Assembly (NCBI RefSeq): GCF_029382225.1
Contig: NZ_JARLTC010000030.1
Coordinates: 94,198 to 158,197 of the forward strand
Source: Spongiactinospora sp. TRM90649
Lineage (GTDB): Bacteria; Actinomycetota; Actinomycetes; Streptosporangiales; Streptosporangiaceae
Length of the DNA stretch: 64,000 nt
Direction: 5' to 3'
The translations under genes were made by a program, and so were the position numbers. Shown here in pieces: positions 1 through 7,185 of the stretch; the first letter of the stretch is position 1, and every line of letters begins with the position of its first letter. Below the pieces are notes generated by a model. That model searched no databases. It saw only the letters and a program-made list of their open reading frames with translations, and had not been told where the DNA came from.

Positions 1-345
1 GTGCAGGTCGGGCAGCGCCTCGTCGATCTCGCGCATGGCCTGCGGGATGCGCCCGCGCACGCACCACACGAAGGCCAGCCGGATCCGCGCCTCGGCGGCG
101 AGGTCGGCCGATCCGGCGCGCTCCGCCAGCCTGATCGCCGACCGTAGGTGCCGCGCCGCCACCCCGAGGTCCTCCAGGTGCACGGCGGCCACGCCGAGCG
201 CCCGAGCGGCCACGGAGGCCAGGACGAAATCGCCGCGGGCCCGTGCCCGGTCGGCGATCTGTGTTGCCATAATCGTCAGCCTGGCCGGGTCGGCCTCGGC
301 GAGCCGCAGCAACTCGGCGGCGACGTCGGAGGGGCTCGTGTCCAC
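1..345 (-). CDS. TPR-repeat protein, N-terminal part (probably CHAT-domain family), runs off the window
   Basis: The reading frame is open for 115 codons from a GTG at 345 to the left edge, so only the N-terminus is present. It begins VDTSPSDVAAELLRLAEADP and continues with alanine-rich helical pairs such as VAARHLRSAIRLAERAGSAD and FVWCVRGRIPQAMREIDEAL, typical of tetratricopeptide helices. In actinomycetes proteins with this kind of N-terminus often end in a CHAT (caspase-like) peptidase domain and sit beside an S8 peptidase and a sigma factor, as here. The CHAT domain itself lies outside the window, so that part is inference. The gene is divergent from the S8 peptidase gene, about 100 bp apart. 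No strong ribosome site precedes the GTG; an ATG 26 codons further in is the alternative start. Confidence 0.62.
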   Translation of the reverse strand, partial: MDTSPSDVAAELLRLAEADPARLTIMATQIADRARARGDFVLASVAARALGVAAVHLEDLGVAARHLRSAIRLAERAGSADLAAEARIRLAFVWCVRGRIPQAMREIDEALPDLH

Positions 346-446
346 CCCCGCAGTCTTTCGCAAGATTTTTTGCGTGTGATGTATCAACCGGGCGACAACC
401 CGTCTCTGTAACACGACGACGGTTGCGTCACAGGAAGGGCATAGGC

Positions 447-1733
447 ATGGCCACCCAGCTCAACGGGATAGTGCGCCGCGACACCGAGGCGTTCCACGGC
501 GCCCGTGTGGTCGTCGACCTCAAAGACGAGAGCCTGCTGGAAAAGGAGTTGACCGACCTTCACATCGCCACGGTGAGCCGTGACGAGAGCGAGCCGCTGG
601 GCCTCGCGATGCGCGAGCTGCACGGGCTCGAAGCGGCGATGGAGGGCCTGGCCAACCGCACCGAGCTGGTCGGCCTGGCCAGGCGCGAGGGCGAGGGCAC
701 CTACTCCGCGGACGACGACCTGACCCCCCTCGACATGCTGCTGTTCTATATCCGGCGCAAGTACGCCGCGTCTCATTCAGGGTGGCGGCCGACGCTCGCC
801 AAGGAGCGCTTCTACGAGAACCCGGAGGGCTCGCCGTACAGCGGGGGCAACACCGGCAACCCCAGGGCGCTGAAGGCCGGGGAGACCTTCGCGCTGCCCA
901 GGCGCGCGGAGTCCGACCGGACGCCGATCCGGATCGGGGTGATCGACACCCCGCTGTTCGCCCACCAGGACCTCGCGGGGCGCTACCTGGCCGCCCACGA
1001 CGGGCTGCTGGCGCGCACCCCCGACTGGGTGTCCTTCGGCGGGCACTGCCTGCTGGTCTGCTCGCTGGCCGCCGAGCAGGCGCCCGACGCCGAGCTGGTG
1101 GTCCGGCCGGTGCTCGACCCCGCGACGCTCACCACCACCTCCTGGGCGCTGGCCAAGGAGATGGTCGAGGCCCAGAACGACGAGCTGGACATCCTGGTGA
1201 TGGCCCTCGGCGGCCCCACCGCCGACGGCGAGGAGCCGCTGGTCCTGGCCCGCGCCTGCGAGCGCACCCCCGCCCTGGTGAAGGTGGCCGCGATCGGCAA
1301 CCACGGCCGCCCGGACGACTGGTGGAGCGGCGCGTTCGTGGGCGATGAGGCCAACCGGTCGCCGCTGGAGCCGACCGTGCCGATGTGGCCGTCGGCCAGC
1401 CCCAGCGTGATCGGCGTCGGCGCGCTCAACGAGGAGGGCGGCCGGGCGTTCTTCTCCCCCAGTATGGAGGAGGCCCCCTGGACCGACTGCATGGCCCCGG
1501 GGACCAACCGCCGCGGTCTGTTCCTTCCGGGGGATGTGGAGATGGTTCGGATGAACTACGATTCGGGCACCGTCGAGCGGACCGGAGAGATCACCGACTT
1601 CGGCCTCGGATACGCCGAGTGGGACGGCACCTCCTTCGCCACCGCCCACGTGGGCGGGGCCATCGCCGGCATCGCCCAGCGCCGTGGCGTGAGCGCCAAG
1701 GAGGCGGCACGCCTGTACCTGGCCGGCGGCTGA
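447..1733 (+). CDS. S8 family (subtilisin-type) serine peptidase, apparently cytoplasmic
   Basis: Predicted 428-residue subtilase. The catalytic triad is visible: Asp167 in IRIGVIDTPLFAHQDL, His200 in FGGHCLLVCSLAAE and Ser396 in WDGTSFATAHVGG. The His motif departs from the usual HGTxVAG. There is no signal peptide or membrane segment; the first 150 residues are a charged non-catalytic region (FHGARVVVDLKDESLLEKEL and on). This suggests an intracellular processing or signalling protease, not a secreted degradative one. The ATG at 447 is chosen because AGGAAGG lies 7 bases upstream; an in-frame TTG at 423 has no such site. It is the first gene of an operon with a sigma factor and a small protein, and is divergent from a TPR/CHAT-like gene. 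The substrate is unknown; the TPR/CHAT neighbour or the third operon product are candidates by context only. Confidence 0.88.
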   Translation: MATQLNGIVRRDTEAFHGARVVVDLKDESLLEKELTDLHIATVSRDESEPLGLAMRELHGLEAAMEGLANRTELVGLARREGEGTYSADDDLTPLDMLLFYIRRKYAASHSGWRPTLAKERFYENPEGSPYSGGNTGNPRALKAGETFALPRRAESDRTPIRIGVIDTPLFAHQDLAGRYLAAHDGLLARTPDWVSFGGHCLLVCSLAAEQAPDAELVVRPVLDPATLTTTSWALAKEMVEAQNDELDILVMALGGPTADGEEPLVLARACERTPALVKVAAIGNHGRPDDWWSGAFVGDEANRSPLEPTVPMWPSASPSVIGVGALNEEGGRAFFSPSMEEAPWTDCMAPGTNRRGLFLPGDVEMVRMNYDSGTVERTGEITDFGLGYAEWDGTSFATAHVGGAIAGIAQRRGVSAKEAARLYLAGG

Positions 1734-1785
1734 GCCACTTGCGACGCACGGCGGCGAACGGCGGATCGAGCGAGGGAGGCGTGTC

Positions 1786-2382
1786 ATGCCGGCGGATCCG
1801 GCGGTCTCCGCCCTGGTCAAACGGGCGAGCACGGGCGACCAGGGCGCTTGGAACGACCTGGTCGAGCGATACGCGCCGATGGTCTGGTCGATCTGCCGCC
1901 AGTACCGGCTCGACCGGCGCGACGTCGACGACGTCGCCCAGCAGGTCTGGATGGCGGCGGTCGAGCACCTGGGCGAACTCCATGATCCCGGCAAGATGGG
2001 GTCCTGGCTCGCCACCACCACGAAACGGGAATGTTCTCGGGTCCTGCGGGCAGGACGCCAGCACGAGACAGTCGAGGATCCACTGGATTTCGAGATGACC
2101 GCGGACGACCGGTCGATCCTGATCGAGGACGAGGTGGAGGCGGCGGAACGCAACGCCGTACTCCGCACCGCGTTCACGGCACTGTCCCCGCCGTGCCGCC
2201 GGATGCTCTCGCTCCTCCTTGAGGAGATGCCGTACAACGAGATCAGCGCGCGCCTGGGGATACCGATCGGCAGCGTCGGACCCACCAGGGCACGATGCCT
2301 GGCCAAGCTCCGCAGCCATCCCGCACTGGTCGCTCTGATGGAATCCGAGACAGAGCCGTCCGGAGGTGAGCGCCATGTCTGA
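1786..2382 (+). CDS. RNA polymerase sigma factor, ECF/sigma-70 family
   Basis: Protein of 198 residues with the two-domain ECF layout. Region 2 runs from about residue 15 to 90 (WNDLVERYAPMVWSICRQYR, DVDDVAQQVWMAAVEHL). Region 4 is at about 125-185 (AFTALSPPCRRMLSLLLEEM, then an HTH in YNEISARLGIPIGSVGPTRA). GGGAGG lies 9 bases before the ATG. The stop codon overlaps the ATG of the following gene by 8 bases, so the two are translationally coupled. It lies 52 bp after the S8 peptidase gene, in the same direction. The usual partner of such a sigma factor is an anti-sigma factor; the downstream protein is the only positional candidate but has no recognisable anti-sigma fold or membrane segment. 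Confidence 0.9.
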   Translation: MPADPAVSALVKRASTGDQGAWNDLVERYAPMVWSICRQYRLDRRDVDDVAQQVWMAAVEHLGELHDPGKMGSWLATTTKRECSRVLRAGRQHETVEDPLDFEMTADDRSILIEDEVEAAERNAVLRTAFTALSPPCRRMLSLLLEEMPYNEISARLGIPIGSVGPTRARCLAKLRSHPALVALMESETEPSGGERHV

Positions 2383-2836
2383 ACAGTGGAGCGACGAAGA
2401 GCTGCTGGCCAGGCTCGGCGCGGCGCTGCGCGCCGCGGACAGCGTGCCACGCGACTTCGTCGAGGCGGCCAAGACCGCCTTCGCCTGGCACAACATCGAC
2501 GCCGAGCTGGCCGAGCTGGCCTACGACTCGGAGTTCCAGGACGAACGCACGCTCGCGCTGACCAGGGCCGCCGACTCGGCGGCGCTGCGGGCGCTGACGT
2601 TCGTGTCGCCCGAGCTGACCATCGAGATCGAGGTGACCGAGGACACCCTGCTCGGCCAGCTCGTGCCGCCGCAGCCGGGCCGCATCCACCTGCACGTGGA
2701 GGCGGGCCAGGTGTGCGAGGCGGCGGTGGACGAAATCGGGTTCTTCGCCATCCGGGCCAAACCCGCCGAGCGGTTCCGGCTGCACTGCCGTACCACGACG
2801 GGCATCTCGGTCTCGACCGGCTGGGTCACGTTGTGA
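2375..2836 (+). CDS. Conserved small protein of unknown function, sigma-coupled
   Basis: Protein of 153 residues, not recognised. The N-terminal third is helical and acidic (EQWSDEELLARLGAALRAAD, VPRDFVEAAKTAFAWHNIDA). The rest looks like a small beta domain (LTIEIEVTEDTLLGQLVPPQ, GRIHLHVEAGQVCEAAVDEI, GFFAIRAKPAERFRLHC). There is no signal peptide, transmembrane segment or HTH. The ATG at 2375 is preceded by GGAGG at 2362 and overlaps the sigma-factor stop. It is the last gene of the operon and is followed at once by a strong hairpin terminator. By position it could modulate the sigma factor or the peptidase; neither is demonstrated by the sequence. Confidence 0.8.
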   Translation: MSEQWSDEELLARLGAALRAADSVPRDFVEAAKTAFAWHNIDAELAELAYDSEFQDERTLALTRAADSAALRALTFVSPELTIEIEVTEDTLLGQLVPPQPGRIHLHVEAGQVCEAAVDEIGFFAIRAKPAERFRLHCRTTTGISVSTGWVTL

Positions 2837-2837
2837 C

Positions 2838-2867
2838 GGCCCGGGACGGCTGACGCCGTCCCGGGCC
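2838..2867 (+). terminator. Factor-independent terminator hairpin of the S8/sigma operon
   Basis: A perfect 13-bp stem, GGCCCGGGACGGC paired with GCCGTCCCGGGCC, encloses a 4-base loop. It starts two bases after the stop codon of the last operon gene. No U-tract follows, as is common in high-GC actinomycetes. Confidence 0.85.
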
Positions 2868-2890
2868 CCGTCCGACTTCACCGGCCGACT

Positions 2891-3052
2891 TCACCGGCCG
2901 CAGAAGACCGGCTCGTGCTTGGCCGCGAACGCCTCGATCCCCTCGGCGGCGTCGGCGGTGGTGGCGAACAGGCGTGACAGCGCCGCCTGCTCGGTGGTGA
3001 GCGCCGCGCCGAGCGCCTGCTGGACGCCGTCGTCGATCAGCCGCTTGGCTTG
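2891..3052 (-). pseudogene. Remnant of an enoyl-CoA hydratase/isomerase gene (C-terminal end only)
   Basis: About 53 codons read AKRLIDDGVQQALGAALTTE, then LFATTADAAEGIEAFAAKHE and PVFCGR before the stop. This matches the characteristic last helices of crotonase-fold enoyl-CoA hydratases (the AKRLID...LFxTxDAxEGixAFxEKRxPxFxGR ending). There is no start codon or crotonase core upstream in this frame. The sequence instead joins a piece of a different gene (CaiB/BaiF family) near 3053-3062. A 13/14-base direct repeat (CGACTTCACCGGC twice) covers the stop codon. Interpretation as a deletion remnant is firm; the time and cause are unknown. Confidence 0.72.
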
Positions 3053-3060
3053 GCCAGGCA

Positions 3061-3180
3061 GAGCGCCGTCGAGGCGTCCACGATCGAGGTGCCCGCCGGG
3101 GTGGGCGGGTCCCCGGCCCGGCCACCGGCGGCGGCGAGCCCCGACATGGCCTGGACCAGCAGGTCCTGGCCGGGGCGACG
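3061..3180 (-). pseudogene. Remnant of a CaiB/BaiF-type (family III) CoA-transferase gene
   Basis: About 40 codons read PGQDLLVQAMSGLAAAGGRA followed by GDPPTPAGTSIVDASTAL. This is the well-conserved segment of family III CoA-transferases (QDLLVQAMSGL...GxPxTPxGxSIVDxSTA). No intact frame continues on either side: the 5' side becomes unrelated sequence near 3183 and the 3' side joins the enoyl-CoA hydratase remnant in another frame. It is therefore an internal fragment left by deletion. The original pair probably formed an acyl-CoA catabolic locus. Confidence 0.68.
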
Positions 3181-3572
3181 TTATACCAACCGTTTCGCGC
3201 ATCACGCGAGAGGTGGACCGCTCCCGGCGCTCCCGGCGGCCCGCTGGTTTCGGTCCACGGTACGGGCGGGCCGTAATGAGAGTTACGGGTCTCGTCCGCG
3301 CCTCTGGCCGGAGCGGGACGGCAGGTGGCCGGGGTGTCGCGGGCGGCCGGGCGTGGCACCCCGCCGACCTGCCCCGATCACCGTAGGGTTCACCTCGCCG
3401 ATCCGGCGCGGGCCGGACGGCGCGGCGGTGGCCGCCCGATCGGGTCCGCCTTCGAGGGCGGATACGCCCGCCACACTGCCGAAATTTGGGCCTTTTTCGG
3501 TTCACCCGTGTTCTTCACTCTCAGTGCAGGCGCGCGTAGCACCCGAACCCGCGCGCTCATGAGGAGGATGAG

Positions 3573-5405
3573 GTGAGACACCGAGCAGGGATCCTGCTGG
3601 CCGTCCTCGCACTGCTCTGCCTGACCGGTGGAACCGGTGCCGGGGCCGTCTCCGAGCCGCCGCCCAACCGGCAGTACCACGTGCAAGGACCGGCCGACGC
3701 GAGACAGCGCAGCGCGGTCGCGGCCACCGGTGCCGCGATCGAGGAGGTCAAGGGCACCACGCTGCTGATCACGGCCACCCCGGCCGAGGTCGCGGCGATC
3801 AAGAGACTGGGCTACACCGTCACGGAGACGCCACGCCCATTACCCCCGTCCGGCGTGGGCATCGCTGACTTCCCCCCGTCGGACTCCGGCTACCACAACT
3901 ACGCCGAGATGAACACGGAGATCAACTCGATCGTCGCGTCACACCCGACGCTGGCGACCAAGTTCACCTACGGCACGTCCTACGAGGGCCGTCAGCTCGT
4001 CGGCGTCAAGATCAGCGACAACGTGGGCACCGACGAGACGGAGCCGGAGATCCTCTTCACCGCGCACCAGCACGCGCGTGAGCACCTCACGGTGGAGATG
4101 GCGCTCTACATCATGAATCTGCTCACGGACAACTACGGCTCCGACTCCCGGATCACCAACCTGGTGAACAACCGGGAGATCTGGATCCTCCCCGACCTCA
4201 ACCCGGACGGCGGCGAATACGACATCGCCAGCGGCAGCTACCGCTCCTGGCGCAAGAACCGCCAGCCCAACTCCGGGTCGTCGGCCGTCGGCACCGACAT
4301 GAACCGCAACTGGAACTACCGCTGGGGCTGCTGCGGCGGGTCGTCGGGCTCGACGTCCAGCGAGACCTACCGGGGATCCGCGGGCGAATCCGCGACGGAG
4401 GTCCGGGCCACCGCCAACTGGGTGCGCAGCCGGGTCGTCGGCGGCGTCCAGCAGATCAAGGCGCACATCGACTGGCACACCTACAGCGAACTGGTGCTCT
4501 GGCCGTACGGCTACACCTACGACGACACCGGCCCCGGGCTCACCCTCGACGACCGGAACGCGCACGCCTCGCTCGGCCAGAGCATGGCCGGGACCAACTC
4601 CTACACGCCGGAGCAGTCCAGCGACCTCTACATCACGGACGGCACCATCAACGACTGGCTGTGGGGCGTCTACAAGATCTTCAGCTACACCTTCGAGATG
4701 TATCCCCGATCGGCCAGCCCCGGCTTCTACCCGCCGGACGAGCAGATCGTCCCGCAGACCACCCGCAACCGGGAGGCCGTGCTGCGCTTCCTGGAATACG
4801 GCGACTGCGTCTACCGGATCATCGGCAAGGAGACCCAGTACTGCCAGGGCGGCGGCGACCCGCCGGTCAGCGTCTACTCCGACAACTTCGAGAGCGCCAC
4901 CGGCTGGACGGTCAACCCGTCCGGCACCGACACCGCCACCCTCGGCCAGTGGGAGCGCGGCGTCCCGCAGGCCACCAACTCCTCCGGCGCCAAACAACTC
5001 GGCACCACGGTCAGCGGCAGCAACGACCTGGTGACGGGACGGCTGGCGGGAGCGGGCGCGGGCGACTACGACCTGGACGGCGGCGTCAGTTCCATCCAGT
5101 CACCCCCGATCGCCCTCCCCTCCACCGGAACGCTCGGCCTGTCCTTCTCGTGGTACCTCGCCCACGGCTCCAACTCATCGAGCAGCGACTACCTGCGGGT
5201 GAGAGTCGTCGGCAACACGACCACACAGGTGTTCCAGCAACTGGGCGCGGCCTCCAACCGCGACGGCTCCTGGAACGTCGCCACAGCCGACCTGTCCGCC
5301 TTCCGGGGCCAATCCGTCCGCATCCTCATCGACGCCGCCGACGCCTCCACCGCCTCCCTCCTAGAGGCCGGCATCGACGACGTCTCCATCACCCAACGCC
5401 CCTGA
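3573..5405 (+). CDS. Secreted M14 zinc carboxypeptidase with C-terminal accessory domain
   Basis: Protein of 610 residues. Residues 1-26 form a signal peptide (GILLAVLALLCLTGGTGAGA). A propeptide extends to about residue 105. The M14 catalytic domain follows, with zinc ligands His167 and Glu170 in HQHAREHL and His302 in DWHTYSEL, and the general base Glu374 in YTFEMYP. This resembles the Streptomyces griseus-type carboxypeptidase, which removes C-terminal residues outside the cell. From about residue 430 a beta-rich C-terminal domain (VYSDNFESATGWTVNPSGTD onward) probably serves adhesion or folding. GAGGAGG lies 5 bases before the GTG start. Codon 90 (3840-3842) is TTA, a rare codon that in streptomycetes makes translation depend on the bldA tRNA. 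A convergent hairpin follows the gene. Confidence 0.93.
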   Translation: MRHRAGILLAVLALLCLTGGTGAGAVSEPPPNRQYHVQGPADARQRSAVAATGAAIEEVKGTTLLITATPAEVAAIKRLGYTVTETPRPLPPSGVGIADFPPSDSGYHNYAEMNTEINSIVASHPTLATKFTYGTSYEGRQLVGVKISDNVGTDETEPEILFTAHQHAREHLTVEMALYIMNLLTDNYGSDSRITNLVNNREIWILPDLNPDGGEYDIASGSYRSWRKNRQPNSGSSAVGTDMNRNWNYRWGCCGGSSGSTSSETYRGSAGESATEVRATANWVRSRVVGGVQQIKAHIDWHTYSELVLWPYGYTYDDTGPGLTLDDRNAHASLGQSMAGTNSYTPEQSSDLYITDGTINDWLWGVYKIFSYTFEMYPRSASPGFYPPDEQIVPQTTRNREAVLRFLEYGDCVYRIIGKETQYCQGGGDPPVSVYSDNFESATGWTVNPSGTDTATLGQWERGVPQATNSSGAKQLGTTVSGSNDLVTGRLAGAGAGDYDLDGGVSSIQSPPIALPSTGTLGLSFSWYLAHGSNSSSSDYLRVRVVGNTTTQVFQQLGAASNRDGSWNVATADLSAFRGQSVRILIDAADASTASLLEAGIDDVSITQRP

Positions 5406-6167
5406 CCTCCCCTCCCCCGCCGCCGTCCGAAGGACGGCGGCGGCCGTCCCCCTGGGAGATCGCCGGATAGGGCGTGTAGACCGGGTCGGCGAGCCATGCG
5501 CGCAGGTCCGCCTCTGAGACGCTGAAGTCGACCCCCATCCCGCTCAGCGCCGCGATCACGATGGGGGCGAGGGACGGCCCGTTCAGCGGGTTCAGGGTGA
5601 CGAACTCACCGTAGAGGCGTGTCGCGTCCGTGATCGCGGTCTGCGCGTCCTTCGTCCGGCCCTCCGCGTCGAACTTCTGGGCGATGGCGACGAGCGCCCG
5701 CACGCGGTCGAGCCACGGCCACAGCCGCCCGTTGTGCGAGGCGAGCGCGGGCGCGGCGGCCGTCGTGTGCTCGTAGACGATCTTCTTCTCGGCGGGGCGC
5801 AGGTTGGCCCCGGCGATGAGCCCACGGTGGACGCCGACGTTGACCGCCCGGGCGTCCAGGGTCGCGAAACTCGTGTTGGCACGGGACGGGATCAGGGTCG
5901 TCGCCTGAGCGCGGGAGGTCTGCTCCCACGCCTCCTTGAAGATGTCGATCTCGTCGTTCCCGTAGCCGCTTTCAGGAACATCCCACCGGCCGACAGGGGG
6001 AAGGACGGCGAGCGGTAGTAGATCTCGACGCCGCCGTCGGCGTCGTCGGGCGACGCGCGCAGCCGTGGCCTACCGCCGTGGTGGAAGCGGTGCAGGAAGG
6101 GGGGACCGCCGGGTCGCATCGCCAGGATGTAGGCGGCGGGCGGAGGACGATAGGCAGCCGTGCCCAT
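5389..6167 (-). pseudogene. Frameshifted gene of unknown function
   Basis: Two adjoining minus-strand frames with natural composition make one product if a single base is restored between 5971 and 5982. The first frame (6167 down to about 5980) reads AAYRPPPAAYILAMRPGGPP and GGVEIYYRSPSFPLSAGGMF. The second (about 5978 down to 5389) reads ESGYGNDEIDIFKEAWEQTS, VNVGVHRGLIAGANLRPAEK, VRALVAIAQKFDAEGRTKDA and so on, a helical TPR-like tail. The join GGMF/ESGYG fits a one-base deletion. The 5' end also looks truncated: an in-frame TAA lies just 15 codons before the ATG, and no ribosome site has proper spacing. The family was not recognised. A sequencing error is the alternative explanation for the frameshift. 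Confidence 0.5.
5417..5443. terminator. Perfect inverted repeat, terminator of the M14 gene
   Basis: A 12-bp perfect stem (CCGCCGCCGTCC with its complement) and a 3-base loop lie 12 bases after the carboxypeptidase stop codon. It also lies inside the 3' end of the decayed minus-strand gene, so it may act in both directions. Confidence 0.8.
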
Positions 6168-6270
6168 CTCCCCGTCGCCGCGGTTGAGCCGCCCCAGCGC
6201 CTTGATTGTTGACGCTGGTTCCGTTTATCGAAGCCGACAAGATATGCGGGCTCGGCAAAAGAGGGCGCGG

Positions 6271-7029
6271 CTATGGGCGGCGGCGGGAGCGGCGGGCCTT
6301 CAGGAGGGCCAGGAGGGCGGCCACGGCGAGGGCGGTGCCCGCCGCGGCGGCGATGACGGTGGCCGGGACGCCTTCCGGGGGCGTCGGGGTCTGGTGGGCG
6401 CGGGGCGACAGGCCCGGGGTGGCGACCGGCGGAGTACGTGGGGTCTCAGGGGACACAGGGGACACAGGCGGGGCGACCTCGGATTCCGGCGCCCCGGTCG
6501 CGGGCGGGGCGGTGCCGTCGTCCGGGTCGCCGCTCGCCGGGGGCGGGGACGCCGGGCCGGGGGCGATCGGCGGGCCCGGGTCGCCGAGGGCCGCGATGAG
6601 TTCGTGGCTGAGCGGGCCCATGCCGTCCGTGTCGTCGCCCGCCCGCAGGGCGCGCGTGCCGTCGGGGACGCGGCGGTTGCCCGAGCACAGCATCGTGGTG
6701 AGCCTGCCGTTCTCGGTGCGGGTGAAGAGCAGGTAGCGGACGCCGGGCTCGAAGGTGTAGCCGCAGGCGGCACTGTTCGTGCGGGTGAAGACCTCGATCT
6801 TCGCCGCGCGGTCGCCCTTGTAGACGTGATCTACCCGGAGGGTCGCGCCGACGAATTCGGGGCCGTCCGCGCGCACGCCCTCGACCGTCGCGGTGAACAC
6901 CGAGGACGAGGAGCGCACCGCCTCCGCTGGGGGGACCTCGGCGCACGTGCAGGCGCACGCCGTACCGGCGCCGGTCACCAGCAGCGCGGAGATCAGCGCC
7001 GCCACCGCGAGCACTCGTAACACCACCAT
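6271..7029 (-). CDS. Exported, membrane-anchored NTR/TIMP-like protein with proline-rich stalk
   Basis: Protein of 252 residues. It has a signal peptide (VLAVAALISALLVTGAGTAC) followed by a cysteine-led domain (ACTCAEVPPAEAVRSSSSVF, then VDHVYKGDRAAKIEVFTRTN, SAACGYTFEPGVRYLLFTRT and a late Cys). This is the pattern of tissue-inhibitor-of-metalloprotease/netrin-like (NTR) domains. A long Pro/Thr/Ser linker (about residues 150-215) leads to a C-terminal membrane helix (TVIAAAAGTALAVAALLALL) and a basic tail, so the domain is displayed outside the cell. Codon 4 (7018-7020) is TTA, suggesting bldA-type control. GGAGG lies only 2 bases before the ATG, so a GTG one or two codons later may be the true start. 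The ligand is unknown. Confidence 0.85.
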   Translation of the reverse strand: MVVLRVLAVAALISALLVTGAGTACACTCAEVPPAEAVRSSSSVFTATVEGVRADGPEFVGATLRVDHVYKGDRAAKIEVFTRTNSAACGYTFEPGVRYLLFTRTENGRLTTMLCSGNRRVPDGTRALRAGDDTDGMGPLSHELIAALGDPGPPIAPGPASPPPASGDPDDGTAPPATGAPESEVAPPVSPVSPETPRTPPVATPGLSPRAHQTPTPPEGVPATVIAAAAGTALAVAALLALLKARRSRRRP

Positions 7030-7185
7030 GTCCTCCAGACGTACGGCGGGCCGCCCTTGGTTCACCGCCCCGGCCGGCGGCCGCTCCAGCACGGCCCCGA
7101 TGGCGATCGAGTCGCCTTCGAGCGCTGCAACACGACCGGGCGCGATGATGATTCCACAGATCGTGTCCGAAGGAGGAAAACCTCG

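Noticed and set aside
777..2450. Long antisense frame of over 550 codons opposite the S8 peptidase and sigma factor
   Set aside because: It is Arg/Pro/Ala-rich shadow coding, typical of high-GC DNA, and opposes genes with clear catalytic motifs.
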